Below are positions 24,547-33,063 of a DNA stretch of 35,589 bases, piece after piece (the first letter of the stretch is position 1; each line of letters starts with the position of its first letter). Source of the stretch: JAKJEP01 sp964580995 (lineage in GTDB: Bacteria; Planctomycetota; Phycisphaerae; Sedimentisphaerales; SM23-30); the NCBI GenBank assembly GCA_964580995.1, contig CAZOMV010000057.1:1-35589 (forward strand), in the 5' to 3' direction. Both the position numbers and the translations under genes were made by a program. Below the pieces are notes generated by a model that saw only the letters and a program-made list of their open reading frames with translations, was not told the origin of the DNA and ran no database searches.

Positions 24547-25704
24547 ATGGATACACTCAATATTTTAGTGGTAGATGATGAACCGGGTATGGTCAGCGGC
24601 ATCGAGCGGGTCCTCCGCGATATGACGGTGATTTTGCCCGATATCAATGCCGAGGTCTCGTTCCGAGTCCAGACCGCCTCCACCGGGGAGGACGCTCTGG
24701 ATTTGATACGGGCAGAAGCCCCGGATATTCTCCTGCTCGATCATAAGCTGCCCGGCTTGAGCGGCCTGGATGTCCTGGAAGAGATCGCTGCCCTCAAGAT
24801 CGATACCCTGACAGTCATGATAACCGCCTACGCCTCCCTCGAAACCGCCGTCACCGCCATCAAATGCGGTGCCTACGACTTTTTAGCTAAACCCTTTACT
24901 CCCGGTGAGTTAAAAGCTACCGTCCGTAAGGCGGTTCAGTCTCTGGTCCTGGCCCGGGAAGCCCGCAACCTGGCCAAGGAGCGCCGCCAGGTCCGCTTCC
25001 AGTTCATTTCCGTCCTGGCCCACGAACTCAAAACCCCCCTGGCCGCCGTCGAAGGCTATCTGGATATTATTCGCAACCGCTCCGCTGGCGACGATCCCAG
25101 CGTCTATGATAAAATGATCGAACGCTGCAGTATCCGCCTGGAAGGGATGCGGAAAATGATTCTCGATCTGCTCGATATGACCCGCATCGAATCCGGCCAG
25201 AAAAAACGCGATCTGGTGGATGTGGATATGGGCGCCATCGCACAAAAATCAATAGAAAGCGTTTCCACAGAAGCACTTACGAGAAATATAACCCTAGCTC
25301 TGTATGTGGAAAAGCCCATTCTCTTCCACGCCGATCAGAATGAAATCGAGATCATCCTCAATAACCTCATTTCCAACGCCGTCAAATATAACCGGGAGAA
25401 CGGCCGGGTGGACATCACCATCGCCGAAATCCCCGCTGACCAGATTAAAATCACCGTCTCAGATACCGGAATCGGCCTCACAAAAGAGGATATCGGCCAT
25501 TTATTCAACGATTTTGTCCGCATCAAAAACTCCAGCACCCGCAATATCCTGGGTAGCGGACTGGGCCTTTCCATCGTCAAAAAAATCGCCTACCTCTACG
25601 ACGGCACGGTTTCCGTGGACAGCGAATGGGGCAAAGGCAGCACGTTTACCGTCATTTTAACCCGTAAAAACCCGGAAACCGAGAAAATTTCCCCAAATCC
25701 GTAA
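24547..25704 (+). CDS. receiver-histidine kinase (REC-HisKA-HATPase)
   Basis: A 385-residue soluble kinase with an N-terminal receiver instead of a sensor. Receiver: Asp10-Asp11, acceptor Asp65 (LLLDHKLPG), Thr93, Lys115, with normal 21-residue spacing. HisKA follows a short linker, with His159 in LAHELKTPL; HATPase has an N box near NNLISNAVKYN, SDTGIGL and GSGLGLSIV. No membrane segment or DNA-binding domain is present. Its kinase activity is probably tuned by phosphorylation of its own receiver, so it would act as the second tier after the HydS-like kinase. It starts 53 bp after that gene. The order kinase, receiver-kinase, receiver suggests a branched relay; this is inference. Confidence 0.93.
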   Translation: MDTLNILVVDDEPGMVSGIERVLRDMTVILPDINAEVSFRVQTASTGEDALDLIRAEAPDILLLDHKLPGLSGLDVLEEIAALKIDTLTVMITAYASLETAVTAIKCGAYDFLAKPFTPGELKATVRKAVQSLVLAREARNLAKERRQVRFQFISVLAHELKTPLAAVEGYLDIIRNRSAGDDPSVYDKMIERCSIRLEGMRKMILDLLDMTRIESGQKKRDLVDVDMGAIAQKSIESVSTEALTRNITLALYVEKPILFHADQNEIEIILNNLISNAVKYNRENGRVDITIAEIPADQIKITVSDTGIGLTKEDIGHLFNDFVRIKNSSTRNILGSGLGLSIVKKIAYLYDGTVSVDSEWGKGSTFTVILTRKNPETEKISPNP

Positions 25705-25822
25705 GTTGTGAAATTTGTATCGACAGACGTATCGCAATCTATTAAGATAGTGACATTGTGGAACGATTTGGAGACAGCCGTAGGTTCTCCTTAGGCATTG
25801 GTATTTTACACTGGAGATTAGA

Positions 25823-26191
25823 ATGGTTAAAACACTTGTAGTTGATGACGATCCGGATGTCGTGGAAGCGATCAGCCTTATTTTGAAAAAGGAGGGCCAT
25901 CAGGTTTTCCAGGCCTTTTCCGGCGCCGAAGGCAAGGAAGCCGTCAAAAAATCCAAACCCGATCTGCTCATTCTGGATGTGATTATGGAAGAGCCCGACG
26001 CCGGCTTCTCCCTGGCCAATGACCTCCGCCGGGAAGGGTTCAAAAAACCCATCATCCTTCTCTCCAGCATCGGTAAGGTTACCGGCATGGAATTCGGCGA
26101 TGACGCCAACGAATCCCCCGATTATTATTTCGTGGATAAACCCATCAAACCCCAGGCCCTCATCAGCAAAATCAAAGAGGTTCTGGCCTGA
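25823..26191 (+). CDS. second stand-alone receiver of the hydrogenase-associated subfamily
   Basis: A 122-residue receiver domain. Asp8-Asp9 form the acidic pair, Asp52 (ILDVIMEE) is the acceptor, Ser81 stands in for the switch Thr/Ser, and Lys106 (VDKPI) is conserved. The Ser-Lys loop is 24 residues and includes TGMEF, matching TGLGF of the receiver at 21988. The acceptor is followed by EEPDAGF, like EQMDSGF there. These shared oddities mark a common subfamily. There is no output domain. It follows the receiver-kinase after a 118-bp gap and is the last gene before a strong terminator. GGAG precedes the ATG by about 7 bp. Confidence 0.92.
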   Translation: MVKTLVVDDDPDVVEAISLILKKEGHQVFQAFSGAEGKEAVKKSKPDLLILDVIMEEPDAGFSLANDLRREGFKKPIILLSSIGKVTGMEFGDDANESPDYYFVDKPIKPQALISKIKEVLA

Positions 26192-26223
26192 TAAGCTACC
26201 CCTCTGCCATACCCGTACCCTAA

Positions 26224-26259
26224 GCGGGCGGTACCGATCCGGCTGCCGCCCGCCTTTTT
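26224..26259 (+). terminator. Rho-independent terminator of the rex-hyd-signalling operon
   Basis: Perfect 8-bp GC stem GCGGGCGG/CCGCCCGC (26224-26231 and 26246-26253), with a small nested CCG/CGG stem inside the loop, followed by CCTTTTT. It lies 33 bp after the last receiver and closes a transcription unit that would start near 15.7 kb. Confidence 0.88.
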
Positions 26260-26397
26260 AATTCATACCCCAAAAAAGCACGGTCACACCTCACCCAGTA
26301 CTTTTTTACCGCTTTACATACATCTCACCGACGATAAAATGGCATTTCGTTGATTGGGGACCTGGTATCCGCCGTCGATGTGTGTATTGAGACTTTA

Positions 26398-27636
26398 GTG
26401 ATAAAAAACAGCAAACGAACGAACCCGCGGGATGAAACCAAACCATTGTGTCTGGCCATATTCTGCATGGCTTTTCTCCAGGGGATCTGGTGGATTGCGA
26501 TCCCGTTTATCATCAATCGCCTCAACGGCTCCGATGCCCAGGTCGGTAACTGTTGCGCCCTCCAGCTCGGCGGCTACATTGCCGGCTGTTTGATCGCCCG
26601 GCTGTGCCTGGATAAATTGAATGCCCGGATAACCACCCTATCTTCCCTGGTTTTGTTGCTTATGGCTACCGTTGCGACTTTGCTTCTTTTGTACAGCACA
26701 CCCGATCCGGTCAGCTCCGCGCAAGGCATACGGTTCTTAACCTGCTTATCCGGCCTCTCCGGTTTGATTCAGGCTTTCTTCTGGCCCTTTGTAATGGCCT
26801 GGCTCTCCACCGGCTATGAAGGCTCTCAGCTCAACCGCAAGCTGGGCTGGTTGAATGCCTCCTGGACCTCCGGCCGGTTAATTAGTCCGCTGATTGGCGG
26901 TATTCTGGTGCAAAATTCTTCCACCACTCCGATATCCGCCATGATCCTTTGTGTTGTTGCCTCTTTTCTCTGCGTTTGTCTGGCTCCCCCGCCGCGCCAG
27001 CAAGATCCGCTCCCCCCGCCGCCGGACTCACTTCCGTCTCCGGATGATCGGAGTGCCGCACCGGCTGTCACCTTTCGCTGGATGGCCTTGCTGGCCCTGG
27101 TATCCTCTTCCATCTGCATCGGACTGATCCGCTCCCAGATGGGTCTGCTGTTCAAGTATGAACTGGGCTTTTCCGAATCCGATTTTGGCCTGGTCAATAC
27201 CTTTCTGGCCCTGGCCACCTTTCTCATCATGCTGCTTACCGGCAAGACCTCCGCCTGGCACTATCGGCTGGGATTCTTTATGGCCGCTCATATCCTCATC
27301 TTATTGACTTTTATCACCATCCTGGCCGCTTCCCAATTGCCGGTTTTTTATCTGCTCATTGTGGTCTTCGGCGGCAGCTTTGGTTTTCTCTTCGCCTCCC
27401 ATCTCTATTACGGCGTGGCCGGCAGCCGCAACCGCTCCGCCCGCATGCTCCTCCATGAACTGGGCGGCTCGTCCGGCATGTTCATCGGTTCTCTGGTCGG
27501 CGGTTATCTCAGTGACTATTTCGGCCGGTATATGCCCTACTGGTTCGGCATCGCGGTAATCACAACTGCTTCCCTGGCCCAGTGGTTACTATGGTTGACT
27601 CGAAAACCGAAAAAAAATAAAATGGGGACTCTATAG
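26398..27636 (+). CDS. MFS family transporter
   Basis: A roughly 412-residue polytopic membrane protein with about 12 hydrophobic helices. The central cytoplasmic loop is Pro-rich (PPPDSLPSPDDR) between the two six-helix halves, as in the major facilitator superfamily. The frame stays open to a TTG at 26350. I prefer GTG at 26398 because the shorter N-terminus (IKNSKRTNPRDETK) is a typical basic cytoplasmic lead into helix 1; the ribosome site is weak for either. The substrate cannot be told from sequence. It follows the operon terminator by about 140 bp and converges with the Wzz-like gene. Confidence 0.85.
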   Translation: MIKNSKRTNPRDETKPLCLAIFCMAFLQGIWWIAIPFIINRLNGSDAQVGNCCALQLGGYIAGCLIARLCLDKLNARITTLSSLVLLLMATVATLLLLYSTPDPVSSAQGIRFLTCLSGLSGLIQAFFWPFVMAWLSTGYEGSQLNRKLGWLNASWTSGRLISPLIGGILVQNSSTTPISAMILCVVASFLCVCLAPPPRQQDPLPPPPDSLPSPDDRSAAPAVTFRWMALLALVSSSICIGLIRSQMGLLFKYELGFSESDFGLVNTFLALATFLIMLLTGKTSAWHYRLGFFMAAHILILLTFITILAASQLPVFYLLIVVFGGSFGFLFASHLYYGVAGSRNRSARMLLHELGGSSGMFIGSLVGGYLSDYFGRYMPYWFGIAVITTASLAQWLLWLTRKPKKNKMGTL

Positions 27637-27669
27637 TTGGAATCCCGGATTTTGTAACCATATTTTTAT

Positions 27670-27712
27670 AATAATCAGCATCTCAGCATTCCATAATTAT
27701 GCTGCTGGGATG
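27670..27712. terminator. weak hairpin between convergent genes
   Basis: CAGCAT and ATGCTG form a 6-bp stem around TCCATAATT between the convergent MFS and Wzz-like genes. No clean T-run follows on either strand, so termination here is only possible. Confidence 0.3.
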
Positions 27713-27727
27713 GGAGGTATTGGAGTA

Positions 27728-29713
27728 TTACTCTTTGAGGATAATGGTGCCGAGGAATTTGGTTTTGCGGGAGGAGGTATGTTCGGAGACGAACCGATTG
27801 ATCTGTATCAGATTATTGGATTTGCGGGTAAGACAGAAGAGGCCGTCGGCCAGATCGAGAAGATGCTGGGCGGGGATGTGCTGGGGGATTTGCGGTTCTG
27901 CCGTTAAGGCGGCGGGGCTGAAGAGCAGGACGACATCGAAGGTATTGCTCAGGTTGTTCCAGCGGTGCGATTCCTTGCTCAGATCGAGTTCCGGTGAGTT
28001 TTGCTCATCATCGGGGGTGCCGCAGGCCATGACGGTCAATCCGGTTAGTTGGGTCTTACGGGCTACCTGTGAGGTCCAGGCCTGGCCGCGCCGCCATTCG
28101 AAGAAACCGGGAGAGCCGGTAATTTGGAATATGGCGGACAGATCGGAGCTGGTCTGATCGGCCTCGACGAGCAGGACTCGCAAGGATTTTCTGGTTAAGG
28201 CGATACCCAGATTGACGGCGAAGCGGGGCGAGGTATCGGCTGGTTCGGCGGCGGTGATGAGGATTCGGGGGCAGGGGATCTGCGAGCGCATGTCCTCGAT
28301 CCGGCGGATCAGGAGTTCATAGCCGGAGGGAGCTGCCGTGGAATCGGTGATGGCACTGCTGTTCAGGTCAATCACGGCCAGATAGTCCGGTTCAGGGGCA
28401 GGGATGGGAGTTATTGATTGGGTGGTTTCGGCGGGTGCCGGGATGATTTCTTCCGCGGGGAGGGGAGAGAAACCCAGGAGAAGATCTGTTTCGGTTTGAT
28501 CGGCGGGGTGGGTTAGCGGTTTTGGTTTTGGCTGGGGGTGGTATAGCTGGTGGGAGAACCAGCCGAGCAAACCGCCGAAGAGGGTGGACAGGATGACTAG
28601 CAGGTAGTGGGTCCGGCTCCACGTGGTCCGGCTGGTAATAGCGGGCAGAGGCTGGACCAGGCGGGGCTGAAAGGCGGGCGGAGGCAGGGACAAAGAAACC
28701 AGCCGTTGGTCCTCCTGCCGGCATTGGTCGAGATCCTTTTTAATTTCGTCGATCTGACTCTGAATCCGGTTGAGCTGTTGGGCTAGTGATTTTTTTTTGA
28801 GGGAGTAGCTGACCTGCTCCAGATGCAATTCCTCGATTTCTGTCTTAAGCTGTCCCTTGTAGGTAGGCCAGAAGGTTTCCCGAATCTGATCGGCCAGGAA
28901 ATTCTGCCTTTGGACGATAGTTTTGTTTAGCCCCTGCAGAGAGAGGGAAAGGGTATTTCGTGAGGAATCGATTTGGGCCAGGGCGGCGGCGGATTGTGCC
29001 TGGCCGGCGCTGCGGTCCAGATCGGCCATATTTTCGCGGGCTTTTCGCAGGCTGTCCTGTATCTCTTGCAGAGTTTCGTCGCGGGCGAACGTTTCCTGGA
29101 TTTTTTCGGCAATGGATTTTTCGAAATCGGCTGGGTATGAATCCGGTTTTTGCTCCGTCAGCCATTTTTCTTTGGTGATGGCCAGAGCACTGGTGCGGTT
29201 GTGTTGCTGGGTAAGATCGGTAAGATCCTTCTGCACTTGCTCTTTATTTTCAGAGAACGTTTCCAGTTGAGCCAGTTGGTATTTCTCATAGGGATCGGGG
29301 GGCAGGGTTTCTTTCGGCTGCCAGGATTTTTCCAGGATGGCTCGTTGTTCGAGATAATCGCGGATGAGTTTTTGAAAATCAGGCAGGGCGTCGGGGTACG
29401 GCTGGGTCCTGAAGCGGAGAAACAGGTCCGGGACGTCCTGAGAATAAGCCACCGAGATAATGTTTTTGAAAGAAGAGGATTGTTTTTGAGCCAGGCTGGG
29501 GAGGGTGCAGTTTTTCTGGTCCTGGGCAAAGGTGACCCATTGGTCGGAATGGAAGGGCGATTCGGGAGGAAGGTTGAATTCAATTTTTTGGGTCAGGACC
29601 AGGTCTTCTGGCAGGAAGCGATCAGCGAGGAAGCTGGCGGCCAGGCAGCCAAGAGCGGCCCCGCATACGCCGGCCAGCATAATTTTCGTTCGCTTCGTAA
29701 ATAGAACAGCCAT
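27728..29713 (-). CDS. Wzz/BY-kinase-like polysaccharide co-polymerase with degenerate ATPase motifs
   Basis: A 661-residue inner-membrane protein. Helix 1 (about 10-30) and helix 2 (about 375-393) bracket a large periplasmic coiled-coil domain (about 60-350), the layout of chain-length regulators fused to bacterial tyrosine kinases. The C-terminal cytoplasmic domain (464-661) aligns with the CpsD/Wzc kinase fold: ILITAAEPADTSPRFA (484-499) occupies Walker A, VLLVEAD (513-519) Walker A', and VVLLFSP (about 594-600) Walker B. The P-loop GK(S/T) is missing and the Walker B Asp is replaced, so ATP binding is unlikely. There is no Tyr-rich tail. No glycosyltransferase genes are near. It follows the proline-rich gene on the same strand by 150 bp. 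Confidence 0.82.
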   Translation of the reverse strand: MAVLFTKRTKIMLAGVCGAALGCLAASFLADRFLPEDLVLTQKIEFNLPPESPFHSDQWVTFAQDQKNCTLPSLAQKQSSSFKNIISVAYSQDVPDLFLRFRTQPYPDALPDFQKLIRDYLEQRAILEKSWQPKETLPPDPYEKYQLAQLETFSENKEQVQKDLTDLTQQHNRTSALAITKEKWLTEQKPDSYPADFEKSIAEKIQETFARDETLQEIQDSLRKARENMADLDRSAGQAQSAAALAQIDSSRNTLSLSLQGLNKTIVQRQNFLADQIRETFWPTYKGQLKTEIEELHLEQVSYSLKKKSLAQQLNRIQSQIDEIKKDLDQCRQEDQRLVSLSLPPPAFQPRLVQPLPAITSRTTWSRTHYLLVILSTLFGGLLGWFSHQLYHPQPKPKPLTHPADQTETDLLLGFSPLPAEEIIPAPAETTQSITPIPAPEPDYLAVIDLNSSAITDSTAAPSGYELLIRRIEDMRSQIPCPRILITAAEPADTSPRFAVNLGIALTRKSLRVLLVEADQTSSDLSAIFQITGSPGFFEWRRGQAWTSQVARKTQLTGLTVMACGTPDDEQNSPELDLSKESHRWNNLSNTFDVVLLFSPAALTAEPQIPQHIPAQHLLDLADGLFCLTRKSNNLIQINRFVSEHTSSRKTKFLGTIILKE

Positions 29714-29750
29714 CCGTTTTTCTCGCCCATCCGGAAGTTATCAAGTCAGA

Positions 29751-29769
29751 ATCCTGATCCTTTCAGGAT
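29751..29769. repeat. perfect 7-bp inverted repeat upstream of the Wzz-like gene
   Basis: ATCCTGA and TCAGGAT are separated by 5 bp, 38 bp upstream of the Wzz-like start. With no T-run it is more likely a leader hairpin or binding site than a terminator. Confidence 0.4.
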
Positions 29770-29863
29770 CCCCAATCCCCTCATTATACAAAATTTGCGG
29801 GTTGGGGTCCAGATTTGTAAAGGAGGATAAAGGTAAATTAGGGAAAAAGTATAGTTAAGAGGC

Positions 29864-30325
29864 TTAAGATGTAGCGGTTACAGAGCTTTCTCGGCGGTTC
29901 ATGTCTTCGTTAACAATATGGGATAAAATTTCCTCCAGAAGCTGGTGCTCCTCCTGGGATAGGCGCGAGGGCTGCAAATCGAGAGGTAGGTTCTGGTCCA
30001 GGGAGAAATCAGAGGGCAGAGGTTCTCTGGGGTAAGGGATTGGGAGGTCGGTTTTGGGGGTCGGATCAGGCGGTATGGGCGGTTTGACCGGCTGGGGGGC
30101 TGGTTGGGCCGCCGGGGTGGGTATTTCCCGTTTTGAGGCCGATGCGATGGGGGGGGGCGGGGAGTTGTTGACCGCCTCCAGGCAGGCGAGCATGAGGTCC
30201 CGCTGGGCCAGTTCGATTTCGTTGGTGATTTTTTGGGTGGGCGGGGTTTGGTCCGGGGGGCTTGAAGCCGCCTGCGAGTCCGAAGACGGGGGAGTTAAAT
30301 TTTCATTTTTCGGACGAAACCACAT
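29864..30325 (-). CDS. proline-rich hypothetical protein
   Basis: A 153-residue low-complexity protein. About a quarter of the residues are Pro (for example PAPQPVKPPIPPDPTPKTD), with Ser, Gln and Thr making up much of the rest of the first 110 residues. The C-terminal 45 residues are a more ordinary helical segment (LSQEEHQLLEEILSHIVNED). There is no signal peptide or membrane helix. Its position upstream of the Wzz-like gene on the same strand suggests co-transcription. The opposite strand is also open here, as Pro-rich coding often produces. I favour the minus strand because of its good C-terminal helix and its place between same-strand genes. Function unknown. Confidence 0.6.
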   Translation of the reverse strand: MWFRPKNENLTPPSSDSQAASSPPDQTPPTQKITNEIELAQRDLMLACLEAVNNSPPPPIASASKREIPTPAAQPAPQPVKPPIPPDPTPKTDLPIPYPREPLPSDFSLDQNLPLDLQPSRLSQEEHQLLEEILSHIVNEDMNRRESSVTATS

Positions 30326-30366
30326 TTGCCACTATCGCCTTTTATAACGGTAGAAAACCAATTATT

Positions 30367-30392
30367 AACTGAGGTTTTGCAAAACTTCAGTT
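30367..30392 (-). terminator. hairpin downstream of glmS
   Basis: AACTGA/TCAGTT and GTTTT/AAAAC form two stacked stems separated by one mismatch, with a 2-nt centre, 37 bp after the glmS stop. On the minus strand AATAATTGGTTTTC follows, so it is a possible weak terminator or processing hairpin between glmS and the proline-rich gene. Confidence 0.5.
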
Positions 30393-30428
30393 ATCAGTTC
30401 AGCCGCTATTATACAATCCCTGATACGA

Positions 30429-32300
30429 TTATTCAACAGTTACGCTTTTGGCCAGGTTGCGGGGTTTATCCACATCGTGACCGCGGAGCAAGGCGGCGTG
30501 ATAAGCCAGTAATTGCAAAGGAATTACCGTCAGAAGCGGCTGCAATTCCTCCAGGGTGTCCGGGATGGTGAAAACCTGATCGGCATATCCCCGGATTTCC
30601 TGATCCCCCTCGGTCGCCACAGCGATGATCTTGCCGCCGCGGGCCTTGACTTCCTCGATATTGCCCAGGACTTTCTGGTACTGGCTGCATTTGGGCACGA
30701 TGAAGACCACGGGCATTTCCGGGGTAATCAGGGCGATGGGGCCGTGCTTCATCTCGGCGGCGGGCAGGCCCTCCGCGTGGATATAGGAAATTTCCTTGAG
30801 TTTGAGCGCCCCTTCCAAGGCGACGGGGAACTGGTAGCCGCGGCCGAGAAAGAGCCAGTTTTCCTTTTTGCAGTAAAGATTGGCGACCTGGCGGATAGCA
30901 TCGCTTTGGCCGAGGATGGTTTGAATTTGTTCCGGGATGGCGCTAAGGGCGCGGATGTATTCTTCGAGATGCTGCTGGGACATATGGCGGCGGCGGGCGA
31001 TGTAGAGGGCCATCATGGTCAGCACGGCGACCTGGCCGGTGAAGGCCTTGGTGGAGGCTACGCCGATTTCGGGGCCGACGTGGAGGTAGATGCCAGCGTC
31101 GGTTTCGCGGGCAATGGTACTGCCGACGGAGTTGACGATACCCAGGGAGATGGCGCCGCGTTCTTTCGCCTCGCGCAGGGCGGCCAGGGTATCGATGGTC
31201 TCGCCCGACTGGCTGATGACGATGTGGATAGTTCCCTGTTCGACGATGGGATTCCGGTAGCGGTATTCGGAGGCATAATCCACTTCAGTGGGTACCTGGG
31301 CCAATTCCTCAAAAATATGCTCGGCGACCAAGCCGGCGTGGTAGGCGGTGCCGCAGGCGGTAATGACGATGCGTTTGGCGCGGACGAGCTCGCGGCTGAG
31401 ATTGGCGATCCCGCCCAGATGTATCTGGCCGGAGGTCAGATCGAGCCGGCCGCCGAAACAGGCCTGGAGGGTTTGCGGCTGTTCAAAGATTTCCTTGGCC
31501 ATATAATGTTCGAATCCTGCCTTTTCGATGGCTTCGAGGGAGTATTCGATCTGTTCGACCTTGGCAGCGACGGGGATGTTGTCAATGGTGGAGGTGCGAT
31601 AGCCGTCGGGATGAATGACGGCCATTTCGTTGTCGCCTAGGTAAATGGCCTGTTTGGTGTGCTTGACGATGGCGGAGGCGTCGGAGGCGACGATAAACTC
31701 ACCATCGCCGACGCCGAGGATCAGGGGGCTGCCCCGCCGAGCGGCGATGAGAAGGTGGGGATCGTCCTGACAGATGACGGCGATGCCGTAGGTTCCGACC
31801 AGTTCACGCAGGCACATGCGAACCGCCGCTTCCATCCGCTGCGAAACGGATTGACCGGCGGCGGAGCCGTTGAACTGGGTGGGGTCATGATAGAAGACGC
31901 TGATCAGATTGGCGATGACCTCGGAATCGGTTTCACTGGAGAAAGTACAGCCTTTCTCGATGAGCCATTTCTTCAGGGTGGCGAAGTTTTCGATAATCCC
32001 GTTATGGACGATAGCGATGGTGCCGGTGTGGTCGAGATGAGGGTGGGCGTTTGCGGTGGATGGTTTGCCGTGCGTGGCCCAGCGGGTATGGGCGATGCCG
32101 AGGGTACCCTGGAGCGGTTGCTGTTCGAGGAGCTTTTCCAGAACGGAAATTCGCCCAACGGAACGAACTACCTGAATACCCCGGGAATGTATCATGGCGA
32201 TGCCAGCAGAGTCATAACCTCTGTATTCTAAACGTTTTAAACCCTCAAGGAGGATCGACTGAGCTTGTTTATCGCCCAGATACGCAACTATACCACACAT
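30429..32300 (-). CDS. glmS: glutamine--fructose-6-phosphate aminotransferase (isomerizing)
   Basis: A 623-residue enzyme that makes glucosamine-6-phosphate from fructose-6-phosphate and glutamine, the first step towards UDP-GlcNAc. I start it at the ATG giving MCGIVAYLG, because Cys2 must become the N-terminal nucleophile after Met removal. The open frame extends 30 codons further upstream, but that would bury it. GGAG lies about 9 bp before this ATG. The glutaminase domain spans about 1-240. Two SIS sugar-isomerase domains follow (CGTAYHAG and SQSGETIDTLAALREAK). The C-terminus ends LAKSVTVE, invariant in the family. No glmS ribozyme-like leader is evident in the 189 bp shared with the divergent hydrolase. 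Confidence 0.97.
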   Translation of the reverse strand: MCGIVAYLGDKQAQSILLEGLKRLEYRGYDSAGIAMIHSRGIQVVRSVGRISVLEKLLEQQPLQGTLGIAHTRWATHGKPSTANAHPHLDHTGTIAIVHNGIIENFATLKKWLIEKGCTFSSETDSEVIANLISVFYHDPTQFNGSAAGQSVSQRMEAAVRMCLRELVGTYGIAVICQDDPHLLIAARRGSPLILGVGDGEFIVASDASAIVKHTKQAIYLGDNEMAVIHPDGYRTSTIDNIPVAAKVEQIEYSLEAIEKAGFEHYMAKEIFEQPQTLQACFGGRLDLTSGQIHLGGIANLSRELVRAKRIVITACGTAYHAGLVAEHIFEELAQVPTEVDYASEYRYRNPIVEQGTIHIVISQSGETIDTLAALREAKERGAISLGIVNSVGSTIARETDAGIYLHVGPEIGVASTKAFTGQVAVLTMMALYIARRRHMSQQHLEEYIRALSAIPEQIQTILGQSDAIRQVANLYCKKENWLFLGRGYQFPVALEGALKLKEISYIHAEGLPAAEMKHGPIALITPEMPVVFIVPKCSQYQKVLGNIEEVKARGGKIIAVATEGDQEIRGYADQVFTIPDTLEELQPLLTVIPLQLLAYHAALLRGHDVDKPRNLAKSVTVE

Positions 32301-32489
32301 AACAGATTCTCCATTTTGCCAATATTCAGTACCCTGATTTATAATATTATCGGCAGTAAAGTTCGATGAATCCAGCACATATTTTCGCAATAAAGGGATG
32401 CCAGGGCGGCAAGGGGGATATCATGTTGAATAGGAGGTAGAATTCTGGTATCGTTACGGTACTATTGTATTTTTCGACAGGAGTTTACA

Positions 32490-33044
32490 ATGACAGCGAA
32501 CCAGCTTGTAGATGCAAAACAAAGTCTTTTATTGGTAATCGATATGCAGGAGGCGTTTCGGCCGCATATTCCGGATATGGAGAATGTGGTACAGCGAACC
32601 CAGGTGATGGTACAGGCGGCGAAAATTCTGGGTCTGCCGCTGGTGGTGACGGAGCAGTATCCCAAGGGGCTGGGGCGGACGGTGGAACCTTTGCAGCAAA
32701 GCCTGGGGGAATGTCGGTATTACGAGAAAACGGCGTTCAGCGTGATGAAAGAGCCGCCCTGTCAGGAAGTGCTACACCGGGCGGACCGAAAGCAGATTAT
32801 TATCGTGGGGATCGAAACGCATGTGTGCGTCCTGCAAACGGCGCTGCATCTGCTGCAGGAAGGCTTTCAAGTCTATATCGCGGCGGACGCCGTCGGCTCG
32901 CGGCGGAAAATGGACTATGATATGGCACTGGCGCGGATGCGGCAGGCGGGGGCGGTGATCACGACGGTGGAGGCGGCCATTATGGAGATGACCATTTCCA
33001 GCCGGCATCCATCCTTTAAGGAAATTTCCAAAACCATTAAATAA
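32490..33044 (+). CDS. isochorismatase-family cysteine hydrolase
   Basis: A 184-residue soluble enzyme. The family triad is Asp18 (LVIDMQ), Lys80 (YYEKTAFS) and Cys113 (GIETHVCV), with the cis-peptide motif before the Cys. Members include nicotinamidases, ureido hydrolases and uncharacterised YcaC-like proteins; the zinc-binding His pattern of nicotinamidase is not obvious here, so the substrate is left open. AGGAG lies about 8 bp before the ATG. It is 19 bp upstream of the hemB ATG and probably co-transcribed with it, though no functional link to heme synthesis is known to me. Confidence 0.9.
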   Translation: MTANQLVDAKQSLLLVIDMQEAFRPHIPDMENVVQRTQVMVQAAKILGLPLVVTEQYPKGLGRTVEPLQQSLGECRYYEKTAFSVMKEPPCQEVLHRADRKQIIIVGIETHVCVLQTALHLLQEGFQVYIAADAVGSRRKMDYDMALARMRQAGAVITTVEAAIMEMTISSRHPSFKEISKTIK

Positions 33045-33063
33045 CCTTTTGCGGGAGAATCCG

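Noticed and set aside
23531..24556. 341-residue open frame on the minus strand inside the HydS-like kinase gene
   Set aside because: Antisense shadow of the kinase and Fe-S regions, low complexity and without a family signature.
30513..31640. 375-residue open frame on the plus strand inside glmS
   Set aside because: Antisense of SIS domains; Gly/Ala/Asp-rich without motifs, whereas the minus strand is clearly glmS.
32301..32489. glmS ribozyme or riboswitch
   Set aside because: Only 189 bp shared with the divergent hydrolase gene, and no recognisable ribozyme core pattern upstream of glmS.
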